This document shows positions 33,896-45,158 of a stretch of DNA of 64,000 nucleotides, one piece after another. Location: assembly GCA_019137255.1 (NCBI GenBank), contig WPDH01000082.1, forward strand, positions 124,001 to 188,000, written 5' to 3'. The DNA is from Corinectria fuckeliana. Lineage: Eukaryota > Ascomycota > Sordariomycetes > Hypocreales > Nectriaceae. A program made the translations under genes and the position numbers. The notes under the pieces are model-generated. The model was not told the DNA's origin. It searched no databases and was given only the letters and a program-made list of their open reading frames with translations. Each line of letters opens with the position of its first letter. The first letter of the stretch is position 1.

Positions 33896-35902
33896 ATGCT
33901 CGCCCGCCCTGCCGCAGCTGCATTGGCCTGCCGCCAGTGTCAATCTGCAGTTCTTCGAGCGATTGTTTCAAGGCCAGCCCCCAGTAGCTTCCGCAGTCTG
34001 CCCCTACGCCAGACCAGACGCCTCCCGATCCTGACGCAAAGGTTCTTTTCCCAGGAGCGAGCGATCGAGACGGACGGAGAAAGGGATTCGGAAGCTATAA
34101 ATGCCTCCGAACTGGCCCTCCTTGAATCCGAAGATGCCCTACTAGAGTCCGACAAGCCTGCCGACTCCGCCAAGACTGCCGAACCTCGCGGTGTGCCCTG
34201 GTTCCTGGAGGTTGACCCGCCTCGACACCCTCCAAGCCAGCATGCTGTCGACCTACCCAACATTCCCGATGACGCCCCTGACGTGCTCACGCCGATGCTG
34301 AAATACATCTTTGAGGACATGGGACTGGATGACATCTCTCTTCTGGATCTGCGCGACCTCGACCCGCCCGCTGCGCTCGGCCCCAACCTGATCATGCTCT
34401 TCGGAACTACTCGAAGCGAGAGGCATCTCCATATCTCATCTGGAAGGCTGGTGCGATGGCTTAAGCGAAACTACAAGATTGATGCCCGAGCTGATGGCCT
34501 CATCGGTCCGGGCGAGCTGAGGACCAAGCTACGTCGTCTCCGAAAGAAAGCCAAGCTGATGGGCACCAACACAGCTATTGTCCCCGGTGGCGATAACGGT
34601 ATCTCGACGGGCTGGGTTTGCGTCAACTTTTCCTCCAACGGCGAAAACTCCAACGAGGTGGAAAGTTTCGATCATACTGGGCGGTTCTCGGGATTCGGCG
34701 CATCTCCAACAGGCACTACAGTCGTGATCCAGTGCATGACCGAGGCACGACGAAACGAGCTCACCTTGGAATCACTCTGGCAAGGCATCCTGAAGAGAAG
34801 TCTGCAGGACGGCAGGAAGATGCGAGGAGAGAAGTCAATTGACAAGGCAGAGCTAGATGCCCTGGTAGCTGCCAGAGTGCAGATTCCCGCCAGCCTATCT
34901 CACACTCTCTTGTCCCCCAGCAAGCCTCCTGTTAGCCCGTCTGAGTTGCAATGGCAGGCCTTGAAGCAGGCGTCCAAACAACACCGATACTACTCCACGA
35001 CTGCAAAACAATTATCCCCCGCGCTTGACAACAGCCAAAAACGCGAAGCACCCCAGCCGCCTAGCAATGGCGGAGCAGGGAACTCGGCTGTGGCTGCTGC
35101 CCCTAACTTGGACCAGGTCGGCAAGCTTGTTGGCGATATTCAATTGATAGGGATCCCTTTCAATCAGGACATGCTCCGCAATGTGCTCCGAGACATCCTC
35201 ATGTCACCATCCCTGTCTGAGAACGCCGCCGAGGAGCGACTGGCCCTTGTCGATCAACTTCTTCTTACCGCCGAAGAGCGGGGAATGAGCATCTGGAGCA
35301 ACGAGATGCTCGTTATCCTCGTCGAGTCGGTTGTCACGTCACCATCATACGGCCCGGAGTTGCAGCGAGCCCAGAAGAACCTCGAGTACCTCATGGCCCA
35401 GAGAGGCTGTCAACTCGACCACGACCAGATCATGCGCCTGATGATGGCGTACGCATCGGTTGAGGACTGGACCCGGTTCTGGGATGCCTTCCGCATGCCC
35501 TCCCGGTTCAGGAAGCCCAGGGAAGCCAGGCTTTACGAGTTCGCCTACCGCGCCCTTGCGAAAAGCGGAAGCCAGAAGATGTGCATCGAGGTTCTGCGCT
35601 GGGTGTACCCCGAGATGATGAGCCAGGAGCCGCCCGTGTTTCCGGTCGGCGCCCTATACGAGTCCCTCAAGGCGGCTATCTTGGTTGCGGACCCGCAGGC
35701 GGAGACCTTGCTGCACAACCCACCCGATGAGTTCGACGGGCTGCTCGAGGAGCGGAGATTCCACAACAGGGAATACCTCAAGGTGCTGCGGGAGGTGGAA
35801 AACGTGCGAGCGCAGGCCAGTGCCATGGGGGCCACCGCAGAGGGCGCTCGGCCGACAGCCCAGTTTACTGAGCAGTCTAAGCTGCGAGGAGACCATGTTT
35901 GA
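33896..35902 (+). CDS. ATP25: ATPase synthesis protein 25, mitochondrial
   Basis: Mitochondrial matrix protein. In yeast the C-terminal half stabilises the ATP9 (Oli1) mRNA, and the N-terminal half is a RsfS-like domain that binds the large ribosomal subunit. One exon, 668 residues, within the usual family length. The N-terminus MLARPAAAALACRQCQSAVL, with many Arg and no acids for 50 residues, is a mitochondrial presequence. The RsfS-like part is at about 135-235: DVLTPMLKYIFEDMGLDDI, LIMLFGTTRSERHLH and LRRLRKKAKLMG. The C-terminal helical domain covers about 400-660 with alpha-alpha repeats. Whether ATP9 is mitochondrial or nuclear in this species cannot be seen here. I chose 33896 over the longer open frame because the presequence begins there. 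Confidence 0.92.
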   Translation: MLARPAAAALACRQCQSAVLRAIVSRPAPSSFRSLPLRQTRRLPILTQRFFSQERAIETDGERDSEAINASELALLESEDALLESDKPADSAKTAEPRGVPWFLEVDPPRHPPSQHAVDLPNIPDDAPDVLTPMLKYIFEDMGLDDISLLDLRDLDPPAALGPNLIMLFGTTRSERHLHISSGRLVRWLKRNYKIDARADGLIGPGELRTKLRRLRKKAKLMGTNTAIVPGGDNGISTGWVCVNFSSNGENSNEVESFDHTGRFSGFGASPTGTTVVIQCMTEARRNELTLESLWQGILKRSLQDGRKMRGEKSIDKAELDALVAARVQIPASLSHTLLSPSKPPVSPSELQWQALKQASKQHRYYSTTAKQLSPALDNSQKREAPQPPSNGGAGNSAVAAAPNLDQVGKLVGDIQLIGIPFNQDMLRNVLRDILMSPSLSENAAEERLALVDQLLLTAEERGMSIWSNEMLVILVESVVTSPSYGPELQRAQKNLEYLMAQRGCQLDHDQIMRLMMAYASVEDWTRFWDAFRMPSRFRKPREARLYEFAYRALAKSGSQKMCIEVLRWVYPEMMSQEPPVFPVGALYESLKAAILVADPQAETLLHNPPDEFDGLLEERRFHNREYLKVLREVENVRAQASAMGATAEGARPTAQFTEQSKLRGDHV

Positions 35903-36159
35903 TTGCCTACGTAGGGGCAAATCAGGTTACAAGCTTCACACAGGAACATAGGGCTGAAGAGGCCCGGGTGACTGTGGGCGGTTGCTGTTTTGAATGTACT
36001 GTACAACACGCTGAAAAGCCGACACAACTGTATCAACACTCCACAATAACGACGACGGATAATACTACACACTAGGGGTTTACGAATATATCCTACACAT
36101 ATATAGTGGTGGTGTTTTGTGCAACGATCTACCCCTCCTGGCAAGGTATCACAACCTAT

Positions 36160-37244
36160 TCAGTTCTTCTTCAAAGCCTCCCGCAGCAACGGCGCAACTT
36201 GTTTCCTACTAGCAGCCAAGTTGCGCTGCCTCCAGGCCAGGCGGCTCGCGCCCTCGTCATCCAACGCGCCGTCGCTCCACGTCTCCAGCTCCAGCCTGTC
36301 GCCGAGCTTGCGGAAGCGCTCCACGGCGGCCTTGCCCTCATCGGTGAACCCCCACACCAGCAGGTGGCGCTGGAACTCGCCGTCCGGGTGCGACGTGGTC
36401 ATTAGGCTGGCGACGTCGAGCCCGCGCTCGCGCACCCAGTTGGCCAGGTCGTCGAGCAGCGGCAGCGCGCCGCCGGCCTTGTCCACCAGGTAGGCGAAGC
36501 CCTGCACGCTGCAGCTAATGCCCAGCTTGAGGCCGGCCTCGTCCCACTCCTTGTAGTCCTTGCGGAAGATGTCGCGGAAGGCGAGGCCCGAGATGTCCTC
36601 CTTGACGGCGGAGATGTCGTCGAAGTACCGCGTGCGGTCGAAGGACGGGTCCCGGATCTTGGAGGAGAGGAAGGCTACGGCCCTGGGGTCCTTGTCGCGC
36701 ACCTTCTCCTTGGCCGTCAGGTTGATGGTGTCGGAGAGGATGGATGCTAGGCCGATCTTGGCCAGCTTCTCGTCCTCGTCGCCGGCATCACCGTCCTCGA
36801 CGTCGCGGCTCAGCGCGTCCCACGCAAGTCTCGTCTCTTCGACGACCAGGCTCATGCAGCTGCCGCAGGGCTCCACGACTCTGGGGCGGACGGCACGGCC
36901 CACGGCGCCCTCGTCGGAGTGGTGGTCGATGCAGCCGACGATGCGGCCGGCGAACTTCTTGAGCGGGCCGGTCAGGCAGTTGTGGTCGACGAGCATCCAG
37001 CGGGTGCCGGCGGGGTCCAGGTCCGGCAGGTCGGAGAGGGTCAGCAGGTCGGCGGGGGACAGGCCGGCGGACTGGAGCACGGCCGTCATCTCGGTGCGCA
37101 GGGCCAGGTCGGCGCGGGGCAGGTTTGAGAGCGGGATGTGGAGGGTGTGGGGAGGGGAGTATGTGCGGACGTAGGCGTAGACGAGGGCGGAGCTGAGCGA
37201 GTCGAGGTCTGTATGTATGTTGGGTCAGATGGGGGTTCTTGGAT

Positions 37245-37277
<33 letters not shown>

Positions 37278-37409
37278 CGAGAGAGGAAACATGCCGGCGG
37301 ATTCATTGCCCACAACAAAGGTCAAGGGAGAGGTCCGCTCAGCAGCTGTAGTGGCAACGACCTTGCGGGCCGTGGCCATAAAGGCCTGTAGCGTCTGTCT
37401 GGAGGGCAT
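36160..37409 (-). CDS. PPX1: exopolyphosphatase, DHH family (Ppx1)
   Basis: Cytosolic metal-dependent enzyme that removes terminal phosphates from inorganic polyphosphate. Two exons, 37409-37295 and 37208-36160, encode 387 residues (yeast Ppx1 is 397). The intron (37294-37209) begins GCATGT, a GC donor, and ends ACAG; splicing restores GNESADLDS, the first metal motif. Further DHH-family motifs are MLVDHN and GCIDHHSDEG, then EPCGSCMSLV and GLASILSDTINL. The C-terminal DHHA2 domain holds VKEDISGLAFRDIFRKDYKE. A (CT)n microsatellite lies inside the intron. The frame stays open upstream to an ATG at 37532 whose translation is very hydrophobic; I prefer 37409 because it matches the family start. 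It converges with ATP25. Confidence 0.9.
37245..37286. repeat. (GA)n microsatellite inside the PPX1 intron
   Basis: About 40 bp of GA dinucleotides with two GC interruptions. On the coding strand it is a CT tract between the donor and the CTGAC branch site of the exopolyphosphatase intron. Confidence 0.9.
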
Positions 37410-38379
37410 ATTGTTAGAGTAGGTTGTAGGAGCAGATTGTTGGAGTAGGTGATGGCAGGTAAGCAACAAGCAACAGTAAGTGAGGATGTTGACGATGGCG
37501 AAGGCGATGAGAACGGCGACGATGCGGAGCAAGCAAGATGGAAGAAACCTGAAAAGGAAAAATCAAGGATGAAAATTTTATCTCACTCCCTTTTGCCAGC
37601 TAAGTTCTGACAAGACAACAAACATCCAGCGATGCCTCGAAGGGGGCCCTTTTTTTCCTTTTTCTTTTTCGATGAAACTTCCGACCTTGTAAGCTACGTC
37701 AACTTCTCAACTTGGACCCAAGCCCCAAAACCAACACACACACATAGACCTTCGAAGTATGTACACACCTGCAACCGCATGTAAGCACACACCCCCTCCT
37801 GGCAGGACCTCGACGTCACTCACGGGACGAGGGAGTGCGCGCTCTATTGGCTGCGTGGGGGTTGAGCAGTCATCCCCCAACTGGCCGCAGAACCTCGTGG
37901 TGTGGCTTGAACTTGGCAGCTCGGCTCTTGTGACGCAGCCGGGGTCATGTCGCCGTTACAGTGCAGTGTGTCAGGATTGATTGATTGATTGATGATTGAT
38001 TCCTCTTTGCGCAATTGACCGTTCACCGCCCGCTGGGATTCTGCCGCTATCATTCATTCATTCATCCCCGCCCTCCCTCCTCCACTTCCTCCCCTCCCCC
38101 TCCCCCGCTATCGGCGCTGCATATTGACAAGTACATAATCGGACCCTTGGCCGTTACACCAATTAATTACTGGGTAGGCAGCCTGGTTGGCGTCTTGCAT
38201 CCCTGAACTGGGGCCCACGACGCAGGAGCAGAAAGATGGACCCTGGTTGATCGCATCTCCATGTCTCCCGCTCGGGAAGCACTTCTCTCTCCTCCTCCTC
38301 CTCCTCGTCGCCTCCGCCGCTCTGCTGTAATCCTTCCTGCTGGCACCTCGCGTCTTCTGACCGCCCCCCCGCCGCAACC
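37410..38379. other. divergent intergenic region, PPX1 / amidotransferase
   Basis: 970 bp with T-runs near 37650, TGAT repeats at 37977-38000, a CATT repeat near 38052 and a C/T-rich tract (38060-38105, 38280-38370) before the amidotransferase start. No gene seen. Confidence 0.5.
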
Positions 38380-39324
38380 ATGAGCGCGCCACCCCCGCTC
38401 CGCCTCGCCATCCTCGAGGCCGACACGCCGCAGCCGCAGACCCGCGCCAAGTTCGGCGGTTACACGGGCGTCTTCACAGCCCTCCTCGCCGCCGCCGCCG
38501 CGTCCCTCTCGCCGCCGCAGGACCTCGCCCGGCTCGTCGCCGTCACGGGCCACGACGTCGTCAACGACCCGCACGCGTACCCGGCGCTCGACGACGTCGA
38601 CGCCGTGCTCATCACCGGCTCGCGCTACACGGCCTTCGACGACGACCCCTGGATCCTCCGGCTGGTCGACTTCACCAGGCGCGCCGTCGAGTCCGGCCGC
38701 GTGCGCGTCGTGGGCGTCTGCTTCGGCCACCAGATCGTCGGCAGGGCCGCCGGTGCGCGCCTGGGCAAGAGCGACAGGGGCTGGGAGGTGGCCGTCACCG
38801 ACGTCGACTTGACTGCCAAGGGCAAGGAGATCTTTGGGTTGGACAAGATGGTACGTGACGGGATGCCAGATCCTGCTCCCAGCAGCCCAGCCCGCTGCGG
38901 CCGCTTCCACAGCTTGTACTTTGTACTCGGTGTTACGTCCATACATCGTGGGCAGTCGCTGGCCACCTCACCTTGGTACCTACCTATCTACTACTCACGC
39001 AGATATACTAACACGCCATCCCTCCTCATCTAGCGCATACACCAGATGCACCGCGACATCGTCTTCGACTTCCCCGCCGACTCCATCCCGCTTGGCTCCA
39101 ACGCCATCTGCGCCGTCCAGGGCATGTACAGCCCGGGCAAGTACATCACCGTGCAAGGCCACCCGGAGTTCACCGAGGAGATCATCTCGGAGATCCTATT
39201 CAACCGCCACGCCGTCGGCATCTTCAGCGACGACGTGTACGGGGACGCCATGAAGCGCGCCCCGGTGGCCCACGACGGCGTCGCCATTGCCAGGGCCTTT
39301 CTCAAGTTTATGAGGGAGGGCTGA
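38380..39324 (+). CDS. class-I glutamine amidotransferase-like protein
   Basis: Stand-alone glutamine amidotransferase of the GMP-synthase-like type (yeast YLR126C group); hydrolyses glutamine or a related substrate, physiological role not settled. Two exons, 38380-38850 and 39034-39324, encode 253 residues. The intron has GTACGT, a TACTAACA branch site and CTAG. The catalytic triad is complete: Cys in GVCFGHQI near residue 114 and His-Glu in QGHPEF near residue 200. ITGSRYTAFDDDPWI is the oxyanion-loop region of the family. GC content of exon 1 is very high with C-ending codons. The ATG follows a CCGCAACC context; no upstream in-frame alternative is better. Confidence 0.9.
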
Positions 39325-39954
39325 GAGCTGAGGGGTTCATTCGGTCGTACCAAGTAGATCACGCGCACACACACGCGCGCTACAGAAAGGGAGATGTCGT
39401 CCAATTGCCAACTAGGCATTTGTACATGGGTACGGGCAGGGATGGTAGACTGTGCGTTTGAGCTACGAAGTACAACGAGTGCATATTGCAAGGGCTACAG
39501 GCGGGTATAGACGGGACTGGCTGGGCATCACACAAAGAGGTTTTGGATATTAAGCATAGAATGTGTCTTACTGTTTGCAATGCGATCCTCGTTTCGTAGG
39601 TGTACGAGCAGTCAATATCTATAGCATAAATAGCGCGTGCTCAATAGACCAAGTTAGAGTCAACAGGAATCTGTTGTGATGCTCACTTTCTCCGATTAAC
39701 TACATCAGGTGTCGCACCCAAAACGCCGCCGTTGTCCAGTACTATGTAGAAACGCCTCCCAATGCAAGTTCCTGCTGTCAAAGCAGGCCGGCTCTAGCCT
39801 GTGTCGCCTCTGGGTATCATACCGTAGCCTTCCGTCCCGGACTGTGGTTCATTACGCCCCGTGGCGACCATCTTTCCAGGACCATCTTTCCAGGACCATA
39901 TTGTCTGCATCAAGGGCTCAATACATCCTGTCAATCGTTCTTACTATCCGTCTC
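39325..39954. other. convergent intergenic region
   Basis: 630 bp between the amidotransferase and GPCR stops. A CA/CG alternating run lies at 39363-39380 and a 13-base unit TTTCCAGGACCAT is repeated in tandem near 39870-39898. No gene seen. Confidence 0.5.
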
Positions 39955-41702
39955 CTAAACATCTTGATCCCACCACTCGGTGGGTCTCTTGCGGCCAGGC
40001 TGTAGCCCTTGTCTCCTATCTGCCAACTCTTTGTCTCGTCGCTCTTTGGCGCGCCTCCCATCAATCATCATTTCCTCCCTGGTTCGTCCCGCGCTCGTGT
40101 TCAGCCCGTCATGGTGGCTTCTTCGGCTCCAGCAGTTCCAGCTCAAGCCATGTTGGAGCGGTCGGGCATGCAACCAAGGCTTCTCCTTTAGCGTAAAGAT
40201 GGTGGCGTCGACGAGCCCTTGGAGGCACAGGCAGCAGATGCTAGTCATCCTCATGGCAAACGGCGCCCCGTTATCGTAGTTTGTGAGGTGAACAATGAAC
40301 GGCAGCACCCACACCGCTGTATAAGCGAGAGGGTAAATGAGGACTAGCCGAAGCTGCCGCCGAATGGTTTCTCGTGTCTTCACCAAACCTTTGGCATCGA
40401 GAGTAGGTCCCACGACGGTGGGATTCTCTGAATCATCGCTACTAAAATTTCCCTGACCACTACGTCGTGCTGAAAAGATTTGGGGCAGAGACAGTGATCG
40501 GGGTTGAGGCTCCGTAACGCTTTGTGCCATCGATGGTTGTGAATCCGGCATGTGAATATCAGGGGGCGGCATCAACTCGCCAGCCACGGCAAGAGGTTTG
40601 AGATCCCAATCCGAGTGTGGCCTTCCGCTGTCGAATGTGGCTCCCTCCTCGATTCCCGTTCTGCTCATCTTGGACTTTCCTGACTGGTAGGAACTTCGTG
40701 AGGGCTTTGACGAGTAATACTTTGCGGATGACATCTCCGCATAGAGAGTGCTGGTTGTTGACACAGAGTAATGCCGGCCTCGCTCGTCTCTGGAGCCTCG
40801 GCCGAACGAAGTGGTGGACGGTACATGGCCGTGATGTGTGGTTGACGGGGTAGTTAGCCCCGATTCCCTTGGTCTCGTTGGCGGATCGGACGTGTCTAGA
40901 GAGGTCAACTGATTGCCTTGGGTGGTCTTAACCGTCCCAAACCGTCGCATCAGAATCTTGACGTAAACGTAAATAGCAATGCTAGTCGCAAGAATTATTG
41001 CAAAGATGAAGTATCGCGGAATCCAGCTTAGTGCAAGCCTTGTCCACACTGGAGCCACCGGTAGGAAGCAAAACTGCCCCGTGTTGATATAGGCTGTCTT
41101 GTTGATGAAAGCCAGTGAAGCCATAAGGGTTGGGAAGAGTAATATGAGCGGGTAAGCGTATTTTCGAAATGGGTACAATCCCTCCTTTCCGCGGAAGATG
41201 TAGAGCGCAGTGTGAATGGTGATGAGGGTGATGGTAAGGTCGGAGGCGCCCATACTCATGACGAGGAAGAAACCACTGACGTTGCAGAACTTGGAGTCGG
41301 ACGAGACTTTTCCGTATACCAGCTCAACAGCAGGAAATACGAGAAACCAGCAAGCCTTGAACATGTCACTCCCGATGAGCAGCATGATGAGGCTATGTGC
41401 GATGTCAGGGCATTGTTCGGTGTAGTTGAGTGAGTCTTGGTCTTGGTTGATGGTACTCACTCATGACGGAAGCTTCTCCTCATTCGGGTGAACCAATACA
41501 TGGCCACAATGCCAGCGAAGATGCTGAGGGCGGCAGTAGACACTGAAGCAATATGAAGGGAGTAAGTCTGGGCCGGTGTCAAGATAGCCATCTTCTCGTT
41601 TGCCCTTCTGTCGAGACTCAAACCCTCGCCAATCGACGAGCTTGAGCCGGGCCATCTTACTTCCACAAGAGAGAAGCGTTCCGAGAGAAGGTCAGGCGCC
41701 AT
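39955..41702 (-). CDS. G-protein-coupled receptor, Git3/GPR1-type (glucose or carbon sensing)
   Basis: Seven-helix receptor of the Git3 group, which in fungi signals carbon source to the cAMP-PKA pathway. Two exons, 41702-41461 and 41392-39955, encode 559 residues; intron ends are GTGAGT and CATAG. The splice restores RRSFRHDLIMLLIGSDMFKA, a family hallmark after helix 1. Helices 1-5 lie within residues 48-250 (YSLHIASVSTAALSIFAGIV; FFLVMSMGASDLTITLITIH; YAYPLILLFPTLMASLAFIN; YFIFAIILATSIAIYVYV). A Ser/Thr-rich third loop of about 170 residues follows, then helices 6-7 (LRLVLIYPLAYTAVWVLPFI; MTSICCLCLQGLVDATIFTL). The C-tail is basic. The ligand is unproven here. A 3.2-kb gene-free stretch lies upstream. 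Confidence 0.9.
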
Positions 41703-44700
41703 GGCATCAGATACTGAGCTGGAGCAGCCAGCACAGGGTGGCGGAAGCGATTGAGATGGAGCCGCCGGTCGTCGTTTTATCCGTTGTCGTCACCTAGGTA
41801 AGGGCACAGGTATCGTCGTGCTGCGGTCTCAGGGTCGAAGCAATGGGTTACTGGGGTTGCAATCTGACGAATCCGATAACATCTTGAGGAGAGGACCTTT
41901 GCTTGAGGAAGTAGGAGGCAGGAGGCAAAAGGCAGAAGAAGGAAACGGCGTGGCAAAGGTGTTGGTGGGCGTGGCGTGGGAATGTTAAGGAGGGCGATTC
42001 ACTGAAGAATGCGGATAAAAGGACTCGGGATTTGAGATTTAGCAGAGAGCTGAGAGCCGAGAGGGCGTGAGAAGGAGCAGATTTGACTTTGGATTCCGTT
42101 CCTGCCTCGGTCGTCGTCGCCGCCCGGCTCCGAGTGTGGTTCCGGGATCAGCAAGGCGCAAGGTTAAATACGGCGCCGGCGCTGGGTAGATGGGAACCCA
42201 AACCCGTGCGACAACAATAAGTAATCAAGGATTCTGTGCAAACGGAGCCGAGGGGGAAACGGTGCCGCAAGGGGGAACGGTGCCGCAAGGGGATGAGACG
42301 ACGCACCGCGCCTTCTACGTATGTGCGTCTCCGGGCTGCAGTTGACCGCATTCCAGTGGTTCCAGGGCCAAGCGACAACAACGACACCCGCGATTGAGGG
42401 CGGATAAAGAGCGAGAGAGCGTGGATGGTAGAGCTCACCGCCATGCTTGAGAATAGCCTGACGATAGGCGCCGTTGGCGTGGCCGACCAAGCCCAGCCGG
42501 TCAACTCCAGCGACGAGAACCGCCAATGCGCCGAGGAGAGAAGCGAAGACCGACCGCGCGTATATGTGTATGTGCTACGAGGCAAAGGCGGTGGGGATGC
42601 TGGGGAGACCACCTCAAGGGGCCCAATTATCTATCAGCTGTCTAGAATGGATCGTCTCGCAGACTAGACTAGTAGATAGATGGGCCCTTCTCAGCTTGTG
42701 AGGCCATCGAGAAAGGCGGCTGCTTGGCTGGAACGGCCTATGGGTCACCGGATTCCACATCCCACAACCTTCAGCCAACAGCCCAGAATCCGACAGAGCG
42801 GGAAGGGGGCGTAACTCTGTCTGATGGACAGGCTAGTGCTTTTGGCTGCCCGCCTTTCTGCATTTCTTCCCTCTTTGCGGGGAGAGAAACAGGCGGTGGA
42901 AAAGGGAAAGGGAAAGGCAAAAGCAAACGCTGGTGAGAGGCTGCGGGACGACGCCAAGAGACAAGTCTGTGCAGCCTTTTGACCCAGATCTACGGATCCC
43001 TATCCTAGCGACCGAGATCTAGCTAGGCATCGGCTAGCGGACCGAGAAGCCATGTTGGTCCGTTCACCAATGGCATTTATCTATGCACATCCGTCCACTC
43101 ATGTCTCATGTATGATGCAGTTGCCAAACCCAGTACACAGTACAGAGACGAACGCTCGTCAACCTCCATGCATCTTCACCCAGCGTCCCGGTTTGTCAAT
43201 TATGGTGTCCCGGCGCACGCGCAACTGGCCCGGAATGTCTCAGCCGCTCCGGGAGGCACTCGATAGACCACGAAGCAACGACTTGACACGGGCAGCGCCG
43301 GCCTTCATTGCTGATGAGCCCCAGAGAAACCCAAACGGCATGCATCGTCTACGGCTCGGCCATGAGTCCGACTGAGTCCCCATTCGTAGGTCCCATGAAT
43401 CAGAGTGGATTGCCGCCAGACGGCCTCGATTCAGCCTCTACCGTCACCCCAGCCGATTAAGGCCAAGACCAAAAGCCTCTTTTCCTGTCTCGGGTCCTCC
43501 AGCTTCGCCGAGCCCAATAGCGGCCAGAGCTTGCAGTGCGAAGGGGGGGTCTCGAAACTCTGTCTCTCCTTTGGGCCAGTCCGTCTCTGGAATTCCTTCA
43601 CCAAGGTAGAGAAATGCACCGATTCGGGCGCCACCAATGGAAACTAGTCTGGCTGTCATTCCTGGCTTCCGCTCTTAGCCTTGGCACGTTGGGACATTAC
43701 CTACAATTTACTGGTTCCCCCAGAGACAGACTTTCCACGTGAGCGTCTCACGTCTTGAGACTATAGTCTATCTCGGGGTGGCGGACAGTCGTCGACTGGA
43801 ATCACTCGCCACAAGGTTGAGCAGCAGTTAGGTCTGGCTTCATATGCGCATGGCCAGCGTTATCCGCTGACATTTGGCCGGCTCGGGCTCTGTTCACCAG
43901 TCTGGCCACGTGCTGGTATGCTCATCATGGTTTCAACGGACACGAGGGCTTCTGGCTTTGGCTAACTGCTAACTTGGATACTGCGTAGTAACCAACTCCT
44001 CCACGGGCGCTATTCCAAGTTCGGCACCATCGCAGCGCAGTCCAAGTCAGCCCATGCCACGCGGATCGATAACACTAACCGCAATCCTAAGACTTGACAC
44101 GGGCACCAGATTTCCCCTGCTTTTCTGATGGATAGTCTTCGGCCATAGAAGGCCCAGTGGCGCAGGCTGTCACACCACCTGGCCGACATGATCTTATTAT
44201 TTCCTATTTAGGCAAAATCTTTGTCTCGTCAAGCTCAAAATCGAACCTCTCTATTTCTACAGCTGACAAACCGATACGCCAGATCCAGATGTAATGAAGA
44301 CAGTCATCCTGACAAAAATAACCTTCAAAGCATTGCTACGCGCTGGCTTCGCGCATCGCCAGGCAGCCGCGGCCGAAGCCATCCCGTGCTCTGCCCGCTG
44401 AGGCAGTGTTAGTGCTGATCCCCCTTGGTAACGGCCCTATTTCTAGGCAGTGCACAGCATCCTTCATCGAAAAACTCCACATTACCTGGGCGAGAAGGAT
44501 CACAGGAGAATGACGTGTTGTGGATACCGTGGCTGACTGCTGATGGACACGAGGCAGATCCATGAGATATTCTGCCATAATGGTCTCTGATGATTTCTTA
44601 TATAGTGAGGGAACCATCCGTGAATACAACCCTTCCAAGTCAACATATTTCTTCAGCTATCACCGAAGATTACCGCGGTTGAGCTATTTCACTGAAAGCG

Positions 44701-44873
44701 ACAGCCGGACAGGATTTATCTCAGAAGCCATCCCAGATACCAACTTTACCCTACATACATACATATAAGACTTGATCGACTCAACCCCGGAGAGACAAGC
44801 AAGCCACCAGAGTTGCCAACCGCAACACTACAACCAAGCACCTCCCGGAACCTCAAGCACGCTACACGCAACA
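41703..44873. other. long intergenic stretch upstream of the GPCR
   Basis: 3.2 kb with several open frames of 60-155 codons on both strands, none with coding bias, splice structure or a known motif. A repeated GGGAACGGTGCCGCAAG-like unit occurs twice near 42255-42290. It should hold promoters for both flanking genes. I cannot support any gene in it. Confidence 0.45.
44763..44769 (+). promoter_or_regulatory. candidate TATA box of the glycine-rich gene
   Basis: ATATAAG lies about 110 bp upstream of the ATG at 44874, a usual distance for a fungal TATA element plus leader. Motif-based only. Confidence 0.4.
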
Positions 44874-45158
44874 ATGTGTCTCCCGCTCTTTCGAACGAAG
44901 AAGCACCCCGCCCCGAACGTCTACGCCCAGCCAGCTATGGCGAAACCCGTCGCGGTGCCGGTCAGACACCCATACCACGGGAACCGCGGCGCCGCTAGGC
45001 ACGGCGGAGGCCGTCGATACCGCTCTGGCTGGGCCGTTGGCGGTGGCTCTGCAGGCTTCGACGGAGGAGGTGGAGGAGGAGGCTTCGACGGAGGAGGCGG
45101 AGGAGGCGGCGGAGGAGGAGGCTGCGACGGGGGCGGCGGAGGCGGTGGACCCTGCTGA
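44874..45158 (+). CDS. 94-residue glycine-rich small protein
   Basis: Function unknown. One exon. The N-terminus MCLPLFRTKKHPAPNVYAQP is followed by a His/Arg-rich middle and a C-terminal half that is almost only glycine, in blocks separated by FD and CD pairs, ending GGPC. There is no signal peptide. Small ascomycete proteins that begin Met-Cys with a short basic patch and end in Gly/Cys runs are common but uncharacterised; Cys2 might be lipid-modified (inference). I start at 44874 rather than 44772 because the leader looks untranslated and the ATG context (CAACAATG) is good. GGAGGA repeats could also be a low-complexity tract read by chance. Confidence 0.5.
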   Translation: MCLPLFRTKKHPAPNVYAQPAMAKPVAVPVRHPYHGNRGAARHGGGRRYRSGWAVGGGSAGFDGGGGGGGFDGGGGGGGGGGGCDGGGGGGGPC

